64,000 nucleotides of DNA from an uncultured Bacteroidota bacterium (GCA_903893815.1 CAITNS010000058.1:62001-126000), one strand, 5' to 3'. Positions 10,036 to 21,087 are shown, counted from the stretch's first letter. A program made the numbers and translations. The notes: a model not told the origin generated them from the sequence alone.

Positions 10036-12138
10036 CTAATCTTGATTTTTTAATTTCACCATCGTTAAAATAGTAGCAATACCAACTGTTTGACCGGCTT
10101 GATCCACCGCATCGTATTTTTCTAAAATTTCCGTTGAACTTGCGTCATAAATATCAACTACCCATTTTACAATACCAACTTTCACATCTTCGCCATTAGC
10201 TGCTGTTAATGGTTTGTCGTTTTCAATTTTTTCTTTGCAAGTAAATTTTACACCAATGGTCATGCCTGGATAAATTGGACGGGTAAAACGGCACTCATCA
10301 ATACCATAATTTAATAATACGGGTCCTTTTGGTGGATCCACAAATAAACCGGCAGCTTTAGATAAAATAAAATAGCCGTGCGCAACGGTGCGTTTAAAAA
10401 TTGTTCCTTCTAATGCATCAGGTTCTAAATGTGCGTAAAATTTATCGCCAGTTAAATTTGCAAAGTTCACTAAATCTTCCTCGCTCACCGTATGTGTTGG
10501 TGTAATCTCCGTTTCGCCTACTTCTAAATCTTCAAAGTATTGGCGGAATGGATGAACATCTTTAATGATTTGTTTAGCGCCTACTTGGTAGTTATTTAAA
10601 ATAGCCGTAATCATGGTTGGTGAACCTTGAATGGCAGTGCGTTGCAAGTAATGAAACACACCACGTTTTCCGCCCATTTCTTCTCCGCCACCTGCGCGGC
10701 CCGGACCACCATGCACTAACATTGGCATTGGCGAACCATGACCAGTACTTTCTTTTGCGCACTCTGCATTTAATACTAAAATACGACCATGCATACAGGC
10801 CGCACCAATTGTATACTTGCGAGCAATCGTATTATCAGCCGTAATGATTGAACTTACTAAACTACCTTTACCCATTTTTGCTAACTGAATTGCGTCTTCA
10901 ATAGTTTTATATGGCATAATGGTACTTACAGGACCAAAGGCTTCTACATTATGGCAATCAATATTTGTAAATGGTTTATCGTTATAAAAAATAATTGGCG
11001 GCATAAACGCACCTTTGTTTTTATCCGCTCCTTTTACTTCAAAGTTTTCGAAATTACCGATGATTATTTTTTGAGTTTTAGAAAGTAATTCTACTTTTTC
11101 TTTTACTTCAATTAATTGAGATTGCCCTGCTAATGAACCCATACGGACACCTTCCGTATTTGGATCACCAATCACATTTTGTGCTAAGCGTTTACCTAAG
11201 GCAATTTGCACATCTTCTACCATGTTCTCAGGAACAATGATACGACGCACGGCTGTACATTTTTGCCCTGCTTTAGTTGTAATTTCTCTTGCTACTTCTT
11301 TGATAAAAATATCGAACTCCGGCATAGTTGGCGTAACATCTGTACCCAATACACAGCAGTTTAACGAATCAGCTTCCATATTAAAATGAACCGCTTCTTG
11401 TAATAAACGCGGATGCGCTTTCAGCATTTTTCCTGTTGAGGCAGAACCCGTAAACGTTACGATGTCCTGGCTTTCCACATGCTCTAAAATACCATTAGCG
11501 CTACCGCAAATTAATTGCAAAGCACCTTCGGGTAAAATTTTACTTGCAATAATTTCTTTAACAACTGCTTCCGTTAAAAAAGAAGTTAATGCTGCGGGCT
11601 TCACAATAGCAGGAACTCCTGCCAACCAGTTAACCGCTACTTTCTCCAACATGCCCCACACTGGGAAGTTGAAGGCATTGATGTGAATGGCTACACCTTC
11701 TTTTGGCACACAAATATGGTGACCAATAAACGTATTATTTTTTGACAAACGAGCTACATCCCCATCATAACAAAATGTTTCGTCAGGAAATTGGCGACGT
11801 AATGAAGCATATGTAAATAAATTACCAATACCACCTTCAATGTCAACCCAACTGTCAATTCGAGTAGCGCCGGTTGCCCAGGAAATTTTATAAAAATCTT
11901 CTTTTTTACTTTGTAAGTGTAATGCTAATGCCTTTAACATTAAGCCCCTTTGTTGAAAGGTCATGTTGCGAAGCTTTGGCCCACCAACGGTACGCGCATA
12001 ATTGCACATGGCCGCAAAATCTAATCCTTTGCTACTAACAGTGGCAATTGCTTCACCTGTAATAGCGTTATATAATTCCTGCCCGCTTTCGGAACCAGCA
12101 GCCCATTGCCCTAAGGCGTAGTTTTGTAATTTGTTCAT
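10036..12138 (-). CDS. paaZ: PaaZ-type bifunctional aldehyde dehydrogenase / MaoC-like enoyl-CoA hydratase
   Basis: ALDH domain with FTGSASTG, GQKCTAVRR; C-terminal MaoC domain (HTVSEEDLVNFANLTGDKFYAH). Confidence 0.92.
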   Translation of the reverse strand: MNKLQNYALGQWAAGSESGQELYNAITGEAIATVSSKGLDFAAMCNYARTVGGPKLRNMTFQQRGLMLKALALHLQSKKEDFYKISWATGATRIDSWVDIEGGIGNLFTYASLRRQFPDETFCYDGDVARLSKNNTFIGHHICVPKEGVAIHINAFNFPVWGMLEKVAVNWLAGVPAIVKPAALTSFLTEAVVKEIIASKILPEGALQLICGSANGILEHVESQDIVTFTGSASTGKMLKAHPRLLQEAVHFNMEADSLNCCVLGTDVTPTMPEFDIFIKEVAREITTKAGQKCTAVRRIIVPENMVEDVQIALGKRLAQNVIGDPNTEGVRMGSLAGQSQLIEVKEKVELLSKTQKIIIGNFENFEVKGADKNKGAFMPPIIFYNDKPFTNIDCHNVEAFGPVSTIMPYKTIEDAIQLAKMGKGSLVSSIITADNTIARKYTIGAACMHGRILVLNAECAKESTGHGSPMPMLVHGGPGRAGGGEEMGGKRGVFHYLQRTAIQGSPTMITAILNNYQVGAKQIIKDVHPFRQYFEDLEVGETEITPTHTVSEEDLVNFANLTGDKFYAHLEPDALEGTIFKRTVAHGYFILSKAAGLFVDPPKGPVLLNYGIDECRFTRPIYPGMTIGVKFTCKEKIENDKPLTAANGEDVKVGIVKWVVDIYDASSTEILEKYDAVDQAGQTVGIATILTMVKLKNQD

Positions 12139-12244
12139 AGAAATATAAAGCTAATTAAAACTGAAAATTAGCGAATAATTACGGGAATTCAAAAACCTAA
12201 TTTTTCAATAAACTAGATGGCATTAAATGATAATAGGAAGATAA

Positions 12245-12526
12245 TTAAACCAATCTCTTTAAGAAAAAAGTTCCAAACGGTACTAATGACAATAAAAAAG
12301 CAAAAACAGAATTTTTAAAAGACAGTTTTACTTTAAAAAACATGAGCGCTAATAATAACATAAATGCTACAAATAAAACACCGTGAACTGAACCAACCGG
12401 GCGAACGAACTCCGGTATATTAAAAATATATTTTAATGGCATAGCAATAAATAGTAAAACTAAATAGCTATAGCCTTCTACTTTTCCTATTAGTAAAAAC
12501 CATTTGGTAATTGTTGTGTTTTGCAT
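12245..12526 (-). CDS. DUF3817 small membrane protein
   Basis: GKVEGYSYLVLLFIAMPLKYIF...PVGSVHGVLFVAFM. Confidence 0.8.
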   Translation of the reverse strand: MQNTTITKWFLLIGKVEGYSYLVLLFIAMPLKYIFNIPEFVRPVGSVHGVLFVAFMLLLALMFFKVKLSFKNSVFAFLLSLVPFGTFFLKRLV

Positions 12527-12584
12527 GTCATATAATTAAAACTCGAAAATTTTTAAAACCTTTCGAGTCTGGGTGGAATTGAAA

Positions 12585-13199
12585 CTAAGCTTCTGCCTCA
12601 ACAATTGTTGGTGCAATAATAAATTTCTCGATTAATTTTTCAATCTTAGGTGTTAAATCGTTTGTGAACACTAAATGCTGACATTTAGGTAAACTCAAGG
12701 CTAAACGATCTATTTGCCCGTGTAAGGCATTTTTGATAATCATCTCTGCATCATCAATGACAAATAATTTAATTTTATTCAAATTAAAATTTTTACGGAA
12801 ATAAATTTCTAAAACGCGCTTGGCTGTTCCAATAACGATATCCGTTCCAAAATAAATAGCCTCCGTTTGAGCATCAATTTTTCCACCGTCAAAAGCCAAC
12901 TCTGCGCGTAAATCTGTTTCACGAGAAAGTAATTTGAATTGCTCTTTCATTTCCAATGCTTTTACTTCATCAGCAACAATAATTAAAGCCCTCGGTGCAT
13001 CTTCAAATGCCATTCCCAACTTTTGAATTGCGCTAATAATAATCGTAGAGCTTTTGCCGGACCCTGCAGGGCCAACACCAATCACATCTGCGCCTCCATT
13101 AATTTTTGGAATACACTTTTTTTGTAATTCTTTAGGTTCTTCAAAACCATGTTCGGATAATGCAGCTGCTAATTTTTTATTTAATTTCTCTTTGAACAT
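12585..13199 (-). CDS. Single-RecA-domain DEAD-box-like protein
   Basis: Q-motif-like GFEEPKELQKKCIPKI, Walker A GPAGSGKS, motif II VIDDAEMI; no second helicase domain in 204 aa. Confidence 0.8.
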   Translation of the reverse strand: MFKEKLNKKLAAALSEHGFEEPKELQKKCIPKINGGADVIGVGPAGSGKSSTIIISAIQKLGMAFEDAPRALIIVADEVKALEMKEQFKLLSRETDLRAELAFDGGKIDAQTEAIYFGTDIVIGTAKRVLEIYFRKNFNLNKIKLFVIDDAEMIIKNALHGQIDRLALSLPKCQHLVFTNDLTPKIEKLIEKFIIAPTIVEAEA

Positions 13200-13207
13200 T
13201 GCTTTAA

Positions 13208-14260
13208 TTATCGTTTAATTCCTTTTTTATTTAATGCTTCTTGGTAAGCCGATGCATTTTTCATATGCACTTTATAATCATTTGTAAAGTTCGAGTAACC
13301 ACTAAAATCTGCCTTCGCGCAAAAGTAGGTATAATTATGCTTGCTATAATTTAAAACTGCATCAATTACCGATGGCTTCACTAAACAAATAGGCCCTGGA
13401 GGTAATCCTCTGTAACGATAGGTGTTATAAGGCGAATCTATTTCTTTATCAACCGACAAAACCCGTTGAACATCAAAATTACCATTAGCAAAAACCACGG
13501 TTGGATCGGCTTGCAATTTCATGTCTTGTTTTAAACGATTGATATAAACACCCGCAATCTTTTGTTGTTCGGTTTTAATAGCACTTTCACTTTGTACGAT
13601 AGAAGCAATGGTTACAACCTCAGAAACCGAATAACCAATCGATTTTGCTTTGTCTTTTTTAGCTTTTGTCCACACTGCTGAATATGATTTTTCAATAAAT
13701 GGAAATAAATCATCGATGTGAGTTGTCCAGTTTACTTCATAAGTTTCGGGAACAATTAAACACATAAAATTTTCGGAATTTAAGCCGTACTCTTCGCCTA
13801 ATATATCTTCGTTTGAACAATAATCTTCTAACTCTACGTTTTCAATTTCTAATTTATCGGATACATACTCAATAAATTGTTCTTTAGTTCTTATTTGTGA
13901 GTTAAACGATAATTTTACTTTTTCTTGTTTACCACTAATAATCATTTTTGCAATCGAACGATTACTCATCTTAGCATCTATTCGGTACTTACCAGAATTG
14001 ATGTGCTCAGGCAAGTGCATACTTTTTGCCATCCATTCAAAACTTTCGTGATCCTCAATAATGTTTTGAGAATACAATTCATCTAACAAATCGTTGAACG
14101 TGGCTCCTGTTTTAATATAGATATAAGTAAATTTTTTGCCATTCAAATGAACGTTGCTTTTGAAAATATTTTCGTAAGCCCAAAAAGCACCAAATGCTAA
14201 TGCGCCAAGCACTAGAAAAATAAGTATCTTTTTAATTATTCCTCCTTTAGATTTTGCCAC
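13208..14260 (-). CDS. mltG: Endolytic transglycosylase MltG
   Basis: YceG/MltG: VTIASIVQSESA...IAGVYINRLKQDMKLQADPTVVFA...SPYNTYRYRGLPPGPI. Confidence 0.95.
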   Translation of the reverse strand: MAKSKGGIIKKILIFLVLGALAFGAFWAYENIFKSNVHLNGKKFTYIYIKTGATFNDLLDELYSQNIIEDHESFEWMAKSMHLPEHINSGKYRIDAKMSNRSIAKMIISGKQEKVKLSFNSQIRTKEQFIEYVSDKLEIENVELEDYCSNEDILGEEYGLNSENFMCLIVPETYEVNWTTHIDDLFPFIEKSYSAVWTKAKKDKAKSIGYSVSEVVTIASIVQSESAIKTEQQKIAGVYINRLKQDMKLQADPTVVFANGNFDVQRVLSVDKEIDSPYNTYRYRGLPPGPICLVKPSVIDAVLNYSKHNYTYFCAKADFSGYSNFTNDYKVHMKNASAYQEALNKKGIKR

Positions 14261-14262
14261 TT

Positions 14263-15072
14263 CTAACTAAAAAATAATTCTTTAACTAATACAAACACAC
14301 CCACTACTAAAGTAAACCAACCAAAAGCCGGTTTTAATTTTTGCGATGAAATTTTATTTGACAATAAACTTCCTAATAATATGCCTACTCCACAAATAGC
14401 TGAGATGCCTATTAAAAACATCCAATCTAAATCTTGATGCCCCAAATTTCCTAAAAAACCTATAATAGAATTTAAAGCAACAATACACAAAGATGTGCCA
14501 ATAGCTTTTTTAAAATTCAATCTCACAAAAATCATCAAAACAGGTACAATAATAAAGCCTCCACCAGCACCAACAAAACCTGTGATCACACCAATTAAAA
14601 CACCTAATAATACTACAAAGGGAAATCCTAAAGGCGTTTTAGTAAATTCGTTCCACTTCACATCCTTTATTCGATTTGGTTTACGACTAATAATCATAGA
14701 GTAAGAAGCGCTTAAAATTAAAAGTGCAAACACTACCATAATTAAATTTTGCTTACTAAACTCAATTCCACTAACAACAAATTCTGCAGGAAGATTAGGC
14801 ATAATAAACTTACGCATACAAAAAACAGTAACTACAGAAGCTAAAGCAAAATTTAAAATAGCTTCGGCACTTACTTCACCCTTTTTGATATAACTAATAG
14901 CACCTACCAAAGCTGTTATCCCTACAATAAACAAAGAATAGGTTGTTGCTAAGTCTGCCTCAATACATAATACATACACCAAAACTGGCACTCCTAACAA
15001 GGAACCGCCACCGCCAATTAATCCAAGAATTAATCCGATAATTAAAAAAGCTATACAACCTGCTATGATCAA
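14263..15072 (-). CDS. TSUP/TauE-SafE family permease
   Basis: Multi-TM, GLIGGGGSLLGVPVLVYV and GVITGFVGAGGGFIIVPVLMI. Confidence 0.9.
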   Translation of the reverse strand: MIIAGCIAFLIIGLILGLIGGGGSLLGVPVLVYVLCIEADLATTYSLFIVGITALVGAISYIKKGEVSAEAILNFALASVVTVFCMRKFIMPNLPAEFVVSGIEFSKQNLIMVVFALLILSASYSMIISRKPNRIKDVKWNEFTKTPLGFPFVVLLGVLIGVITGFVGAGGGFIIVPVLMIFVRLNFKKAIGTSLCIVALNSIIGFLGNLGHQDLDWMFLIGISAICGVGILLGSLLSNKISSQKLKPAFGWFTLVVGVFVLVKELFFS

Positions 15073-16851
15073 TTATTTAGCTTCTACGGTAGATAAAATA
15101 TTTAATTCCTTTAATTGCTCGTCGCTAATTTCACTCGGACTATCAATCATCACATCACGTCCCGAATTATTTTTAGGGAAAGCGATGAAATCTCTAATGC
15201 TATCGCTTCCACCAAATAAAGAACATAATCTATCAAAACCAAATGCTAAACCACCATGTGGTGGAGCGCCAAATTCAAAAGCATTCATTAAGAATCCAAA
15301 TTGTTTTTGCGCCTCTTCTTTGGTGAAACCTAAAAGATCAAACATCTGTGCTTGTAAATCTTTATTATGAATACGAATACTTCCTCCACCAATTTCAACG
15401 CCGTTAATTACTAAATCATAAGCATTAGCTCTTACTGCACCTGGATTGGTTTTTAATAATTCAAAATCTTCAGGATTAGGAGAAGTAAAAGGATGGTGCT
15501 TAGCGTGCCAACGACCCGCTAAAGACGCTAATAAATTTGGGTCGCCATCGTTCCATTCTAATAAAGGAAAATCAATCACCCATAACGCAGAAAAATTATT
15601 TTTATCTCTTAAGCCTAAACGAGTTCCCATTTCTAAACGTAATTCGCTCATCGCTTTGCGCGTTTTATCTTCAACACCTGCTAATACTAAAATTAAATCG
15701 CCAGGTTGTGAACCGCAAGCAAGCGACCAAGCTTTTAAATCTTCTTCGTTATAAAATTTATCTACGCTTGATTTAATCGTTCCATCTGCATTGTGACGAG
15801 CATAAATTAAACCTGTTGCACCTAATTGCGGACGCTTAACCCACTCCGTTAATTCATCTAACTGCTTGCGAGTATACTCTGCTGCACCTTTGGCGCAAAT
15901 AGCAACTACTAATTCTGCATCGTCAAACACTTTAAAGTTTTTGCCTGATGTTACTTGTTTGAAATCCACGAATTTCATTTCAAAACGCGTATCAGGTTTA
16001 TCATTACCGTAAAATTGCATCGCATCAGCATAAGTCATATGCGGTACAAAAGGCATATCAATATTTTTAACAGCTTTAAATAAGTGACGCACTAAGCCTT
16101 CAAAAGTATCTAAGATATCTTTTTGCTCAACAAAGCTCATCTCGCAATCTATTTGCGTGAACTCAGGTTGTCTGTCTGCACGTAAATCTTCATCACGGAA
16201 ACATTTTACAATTTGATAATATCTATCAAAACCACCCACCATTAATAATTGCTTAAAGGTTTGTGGTGATTGTGGCAAAGCATAAAACTGCCCTGCATTC
16301 ATGCGGCTTGGCACCACAAAATCACGCGCACCTTCAGGTGTTGATTTAATCAACACAGGAGTTTCTACTTCTAAGAAATTCAATTTATCTAAGTAGTTGC
16401 GTGTTTCAATGGCCATACGGTGACGTAACTCTAAATTTTTACGCACTTCGTTTCTACGTAAATCTAGGTAACGATATTTCATTCGTAACTCATCACCACC
16501 ATCTGTATTATCTTCAATTGTAAATGGAGGAGTGATAGATTCGTTTAAAATTTTAAATTCTTTTACTAATAATTCAACGTCGCCTGTTGGGTTATTTTTG
16601 TTTTTGCTTTCGCGCTCAATAACTATTCCTGTTACCTGAATCACATACTCACGAGCTACGCTGCGCGCTTGAGTGCTCATCACTTTATCTATATCTTCGT
16701 TAAAGGCTAATTGAGTAATACCATAACGATCTCGCAAATCAATAAACGTTAAGCCTCCTAAATCGCGTGATTTTTGAACCCAGCCACTTAATGTAACTTG
16801 TTTGTTGATGTCTGATAATCGTAATTCGCCGCAAGTGTGTGTACGTAACAT
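15073..16851 (-). CDS. aspS: Aspartyl-tRNA synthetase
   Basis: [11 protein letters not shown]..., class II motifs [34 protein letters not shown]. Confidence 0.98.
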   Translation of the reverse strand: MLRTHTCGELRLSDINKQVTLSGWVQKSRDLGGLTFIDLRDRYGITQLAFNEDIDKVMSTQARSVAREYVIQVTGIVIERESKNKNNPTGDVELLVKEFKILNESITPPFTIEDNTDGGDELRMKYRYLDLRRNEVRKNLELRHRMAIETRNYLDKLNFLEVETPVLIKSTPEGARDFVVPSRMNAGQFYALPQSPQTFKQLLMVGGFDRYYQIVKCFRDEDLRADRQPEFTQIDCEMSFVEQKDILDTFEGLVRHLFKAVKNIDMPFVPHMTYADAMQFYGNDKPDTRFEMKFVDFKQVTSGKNFKVFDDAELVVAICAKGAAEYTRKQLDELTEWVKRPQLGATGLIYARHNADGTIKSSVDKFYNEEDLKAWSLACGSQPGDLILVLAGVEDKTRKAMSELRLEMGTRLGLRDKNNFSALWVIDFPLLEWNDGDPNLLASLAGRWHAKHHPFTSPNPEDFELLKTNPGAVRANAYDLVINGVEIGGGSIRIHNKDLQAQMFDLLGFTKEEAQKQFGFLMNAFEFGAPPHGGLAFGFDRLCSLFGGSDSIRDFIAFPKNNSGRDVMIDSPSEISDEQLKELNILSTVEAK

Positions 16852-16924
16852 AGTAAAATTTTAAGGCTTAAATTTACCTAAAATTGATGATATTTTGAAA
16901 GAAAACAACTAAGCTGTGTGTAAT

Positions 16925-17055
16925 TTAACCACATATAAACATAGAAAAAAAGATGACAGATAGTTTACTACGTTTTTACACAATAGTGTTCTATGTAATA
17001 AGCTAAGCTTATCTATTAAAACACATTAAATACTATGTGTCTCCTATGTGGTTAA
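16925..17055. repeat. AACC-CACATAG inverted-repeat element, copy 1
   Basis: Left TTTAACCACATATAAACATAG; right CTATGTGTCTCCTATGTGGTTAAA; internal ATAAGCTAAGCTTAT palindrome. Confidence 0.75.
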
Positions 17056-17063
17056 AAAGAAAT

Positions 17064-17819
17064 TTATTTAGAATTAAAAAGCTCCGCAGCCTTATCCCAA
17101 TTGGCTACATTCCACCAATTAGCAATATAATCAGCGCGTTTGTTTTGGTATTTTAAGTAATAGGCGTGTTCCCAAACATCTAATGCCATGATAACTTTTA
17201 CTGTATCATTATCCACTACGCTTGCACGCATAAAGGGATTTTCTTGATTTTCAGTTGTTTCTATCACTAAAGTGTTATTACGTAAAACCAACCAACACCA
17301 GCCGCTACCAAAGTGTTTAGTGGCTTTTTCAGAAAACAATTTTTTAAAATCATCGAAAGATTTAAAATCTTTATTAATCGCTTCTGCTAATTTTCCTGCT
17401 GGCAAATTTGGATTGGCCTCTTTATTTGGTTTTAATAAAGTCCAAAATAAAGTGTGGTTTACATGGCCCCCTAAATTATTTCTTAAAATAGATTTACCTT
17501 TGCTTGATGGGTCAAATTGGCGACATTTAGTAATATCATCTACTTGATAATCCATGTCTGTAGATTTTATCTCATTACATTTATTGACGTATGCTTGATG
17601 ATGTTTCGTGTGGTGAATGATCATTGTTTGTTCATCAATAAAGGGTTCTAAAGCATTATACGCATAAGGTAATGCGGGTAATGTAAATGGAAGAGAAGAT
17701 ATTCCTTCTTGTCCTAAAGTTTCTAAAGCCTGTAATTGTTCATTGCTTACTAATTTCGTAGCAATACCCGAAAGCCCTATTAATCCTATCTTTTTAAAGA
17801 AATCTCTTCTATCGCTCAT
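17064..17819 (-). CDS. Fe/Mn superoxide dismutase with twin-arginine-like N-terminus
   Basis: LPALPYAYNALEPFID, HHTKHHQAYVN, GSGWCWLV, DVWEHAYYLKYQNKRADYI; N-terminus MSDRRDFFKKIGLIGLSG. Confidence 0.93.
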   Translation of the reverse strand: MSDRRDFFKKIGLIGLSGIATKLVSNEQLQALETLGQEGISSLPFTLPALPYAYNALEPFIDEQTMIIHHTKHHQAYVNKCNEIKSTDMDYQVDDITKCRQFDPSSKGKSILRNNLGGHVNHTLFWTLLKPNKEANPNLPAGKLAEAINKDFKSFDDFKKLFSEKATKHFGSGWCWLVLRNNTLVIETTENQENPFMRASVVDNDTVKVIMALDVWEHAYYLKYQNKRADYIANWWNVANWDKAAELFNSK

Positions 17820-17820
17820 T

Positions 17821-18330
17821 TTAAAATTGAATCAGTAATTGATTTTTTTCAACGGCAACTCCTTTGGTAATCAGTATTTTTTTAATCACACCATCTGTTG
17901 GCGATTTTAAAATATTTTCCATTTTCATGGCTTCCAATACAATTAATCCGTCTCCTTTTTTCACTTCTTGTCCTTCTGTTACTAAGATGTTCAACACCAT
18001 TCCAGGCATTGGCGCTTTGATATCGTTTACTTTTTTTGAAGCCAAACTATCCAAACCTAAGCTATGTAACAAATCATCGTATTTATCTTTAATATCAAGC
18101 GTATACGGTGTATTATTAATTTTTACAACTAACTTTTTTTCTTCAGGAATATGTTTTACCACTTCTAAATTATAAGATACATTATCTTTTAATAAATGAT
18201 AAACACCATCTCTAACTTTAATAATATCTGCCTTAAATTCTTTGCCATTCAAGGTTCCTGTAATGTCGTTATTTTTGGTAATGAGTTCAGTTTTAAACTC
18301 TTTATTTCCGTTTACTTTAATTGTGTACAT
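17821..18330 (-). CDS. Biotin carboxyl carrier (biotinyl-domain) protein
   Basis: KAPMPGMVLNILVTEGQEVKKGDGLIVLEAMKMEN biotinylation motif. Confidence 0.92.
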   Translation of the reverse strand: MYTIKVNGNKEFKTELITKNNDITGTLNGKEFKADIIKVRDGVYHLLKDNVSYNLEVVKHIPEEKKLVVKINNTPYTLDIKDKYDDLLHSLGLDSLASKKVNDIKAPMPGMVLNILVTEGQEVKKGDGLIVLEAMKMENILKSPTDGVIKKILITKGVAVEKNQLLIQF

Positions 18331-18355
18331 ACAGCAAATTTAATCTAAATTAATT

Positions 18356-18391
18356 CAAAAAAAAACGCCGCGAAGAAAATTCGAGGCGTTT
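18356..18391 (-). terminator. Terminator downstream of 18413..19222
   Basis: Minus-strand AACGCCTCGAA-TTTTC-TTCGCGGCGTTTTTTTTT. Confidence 0.75.
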
Positions 18392-18412
18392 AGTGTTTTT
18401 TATAAGTTAAGA

Positions 18413-19222
18413 TTATTTTTTAATAAACTCAACCATTTTATTATCGTAGTTTAAGAAATAACCGCCTTTAGCTAAGTTAGACGCATCTACTGTTGAACCA
18501 AATCCGCGTTTTACAACGTTACCATATTGATCATAAATTTCGTACATCGTTTCAAATGGCTTGTCACCAGCTACAAAGCTAATATCTTTAGATACTTTTA
18601 TTGGAGCAAAAGCAATGTCAGGAACATCAGAAGTAAAAGAAACAGGCTTAGATAAACGTGGTTGACCGCTATAATCTGTTTGACGAACTCTAATTTGATT
18701 AGCTCCAGAATGAGGTACAATTTTAAAAGTGTAGTTATTTGTAGATGGTGTGCCAACCCCGTCAACTTCTCCTACTTTCACCCATTTGTTCCAACGGAAC
18801 TGCTCAACTGCAAATGCTAATTTACCAGTTTCTGATTTAGTAGACCATTTAACTGTTCCATCTTTATCAACTGTCATTACAATAACCTCAAACGTACTCT
18901 TAGGTTTTAAAACCTCAGAATTTAAAACTTTAGGTTTGCAATCTACTTTATGTTTAATTTTTATTTCAACCTTTTCGCCAATTGCTAATTTGTGTGGTTT
19001 GAAATCAATTTCAAAAGCACTTGAGTTTGTTTCATCAGTAGTAATATTTCCATTAACTAAAACCTCAGTTACGCAAAAACCAACCCCTCCACTACCAAAT
19101 GGATTTTGTACATATAAATTTTTACCCTGGTAATTTCCTTCTAAAATAATAACACCACCCTGAGCAAATCCTTTGATAGAAAAGATTAAGGAAAGAATTA
19201 GTATTGAATAAATTTGTTTCAT
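18413..19222 (-). CDS. Secreted protein with T9SS-like C-terminus
   Basis: Signal peptide; C-term YEIYDQYGNVVKRGFGSTVDASNLAKGGYFLNYDNKMVEFIKK resembles type A sorting domains. Confidence 0.6.
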   Translation of the reverse strand: MKQIYSILILSLIFSIKGFAQGGVIILEGNYQGKNLYVQNPFGSGGVGFCVTEVLVNGNITTDETNSSAFEIDFKPHKLAIGEKVEIKIKHKVDCKPKVLNSEVLKPKSTFEVIVMTVDKDGTVKWSTKSETGKLAFAVEQFRWNKWVKVGEVDGVGTPSTNNYTFKIVPHSGANQIRVRQTDYSGQPRLSKPVSFTSDVPDIAFAPIKVSKDISFVAGDKPFETMYEIYDQYGNVVKRGFGSTVDASNLAKGGYFLNYDNKMVEFIKK

Positions 19223-19392
19223 AGTCTCGTTGTTTTAGCACGTCTGCAAAAAGTCTTACAATATTAAAACGATATTTGAGAAAAACAAAATAAAAAACGC
19301 TTTTTTATTGAAAAAATGTAAATTGTCAGTAAGATTTCCAAAATAGTCGATTAATTATTATATTTAGGCAGTCTTAGTTTTTAAATACCTAT

Positions 19393-21087
19393 ATGAATTT
19401 TAACATTTCAATTTTACTACTAGTCTCTTCCCTGGCGTTTTATAGCTGTAAAGATGGTGTGAATAGCGGTAATGATAAACACTCTGATAAAAGTGGCGGT
19501 ACTTTTGTAATGGTTGAAAACATTGAGATTGGAAGCCTTTACCCTATTTCTGTTACTAATCAAGTTGAAGCATTGGTTGTAGCTCAAATACACGAATCCT
19601 TATTGAGATTAGATGCTAAAACATTAGAAGTTCTTCCGGGATTAGCCCAAAAATGGGAAACTTCTGCTGATGGAAAAAAAATAACCTTTCATTTAACAAA
19701 AGGCGCTCATTTTCAAGACGATAAGTGTTACGCAGAAGGAAAAGGCCCTGAAATTACAAGTAAAGATATTTTATTTAGCTTAACTAATATCTGTACAAAT
19801 ACAAACGACAATTACCAATTTAACACCCTTTTAAAGGGAAGATTGGCTGGAGCTGAGGATTTTTTTGATAAAAAAACTTCGGCTATTTCAGGAATAAAAA
19901 TTATTGATGACTATACTTTTTCTTTAGAGTTAGTAAATCCAAGTTTAAGTTTTTTAAAATTACTAGCAAACCCAGCAGCTGCTATTATCAGCGAAACTGC
20001 TTTTAAAACATATGGTAACAATTTAAAAACTGGTGCTGGTCCTTTTATGTATGATGCCACTTCAAATAAAGATAAAATTGTATTGCTTAAAAACCCAAAT
20101 TACTTTTTAAAAGATAGTTCTGGCTACACATTACCATATTTAGATACAGTTGTTGTATTAGTTGCTCCATCCATTGAAGATGGTTTATCCATGTTTGAAA
20201 ATCAACAAATTGATTTAATCAATACCCTACCCTCAGTAAGAGTAAAAGATGTGGTTGAAAAAAATATTAAAGAATTTATCAGTCATCCACCAAAATCCTT
20301 GTTACAAAGGGAACCAGAGATGTTAAGCCAGTTTTATATATTTAACACTAAACAAAAACCTTTTGATAATGCTAAAGTTCGTCAAGCAATTAATTATGCG
20401 ATTGATAGAGAAAAATTAGTTGATAACGTATTGCAAGGACAAGCTATTGGTGCAGCTATTCATGGTATTACACCTAATACATTTACTGGTTATGATATTA
20501 AAAAAATTAATGGTTACACTTTAGATATTGAAAAAGCTAAAAAATTATTATCTGAAGCTGGATTCCCTAACGGAAAAGGCTTTCCAGAGGTTAGATTATT
20601 AGTGAACTCAGGGAATTCACGAAATAGCTCTGTAGGGGTTGAATTGCAAAAACAACTGAAACAAAATTTAAATATCAACGTCAATTTCGAATCCTTACCA
20701 AATATTCAAAAATACGAGTTACAAATGCATGGCAAAGGTGACATTTTTAGAGATGCTTGGGTAGCTGATTTTTCGAGCCCTGAATCATTTTTAAGCTTAT
20801 TTGTTGGTGATGCCGTTCCTTCTGATACAAGCTCCTCTAGCTATCCTAACACTTCTCGTTATCAAAACGCAAACTATGATTTTAATTTTAAAAAAGGTCG
20901 GGATTCAAACAATAAAGATTCTAGTTATGCTTATTTTATGCGAGCAGAACAAACATTAATGGATGATGCTGTTATTATTCCTTTGTGGTATGAAGGCTCT
21001 TATCGTTTACTAACAAATAAAGTAAAAGGATTACACCTAAACGCAATGCGTTACTACGATTTAACAAAAACATACAAAGTAAAATAA
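19393..21087 (+). CDS. Peptide/oligopeptide ABC transporter substrate-binding lipoprotein (SBP_bac_5)
   Basis: Lipobox LAFYSC; ETSADGKKITFHLTKGAHFQD; FDNAKVRQAINYAIDREKLV. Confidence 0.9.
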   Translation: MNFNISILLLVSSLAFYSCKDGVNSGNDKHSDKSGGTFVMVENIEIGSLYPISVTNQVEALVVAQIHESLLRLDAKTLEVLPGLAQKWETSADGKKITFHLTKGAHFQDDKCYAEGKGPEITSKDILFSLTNICTNTNDNYQFNTLLKGRLAGAEDFFDKKTSAISGIKIIDDYTFSLELVNPSLSFLKLLANPAAAIISETAFKTYGNNLKTGAGPFMYDATSNKDKIVLLKNPNYFLKDSSGYTLPYLDTVVVLVAPSIEDGLSMFENQQIDLINTLPSVRVKDVVEKNIKEFISHPPKSLLQREPEMLSQFYIFNTKQKPFDNAKVRQAINYAIDREKLVDNVLQGQAIGAAIHGITPNTFTGYDIKKINGYTLDIEKAKKLLSEAGFPNGKGFPEVRLLVNSGNSRNSSVGVELQKQLKQNLNINVNFESLPNIQKYELQMHGKGDIFRDAWVADFSSPESFLSLFVGDAVPSDTSSSSYPNTSRYQNANYDFNFKKGRDSNNKDSSYAYFMRAEQTLMDDAVIIPLWYEGSYRLLTNKVKGLHLNAMRYYDLTKTYKVK

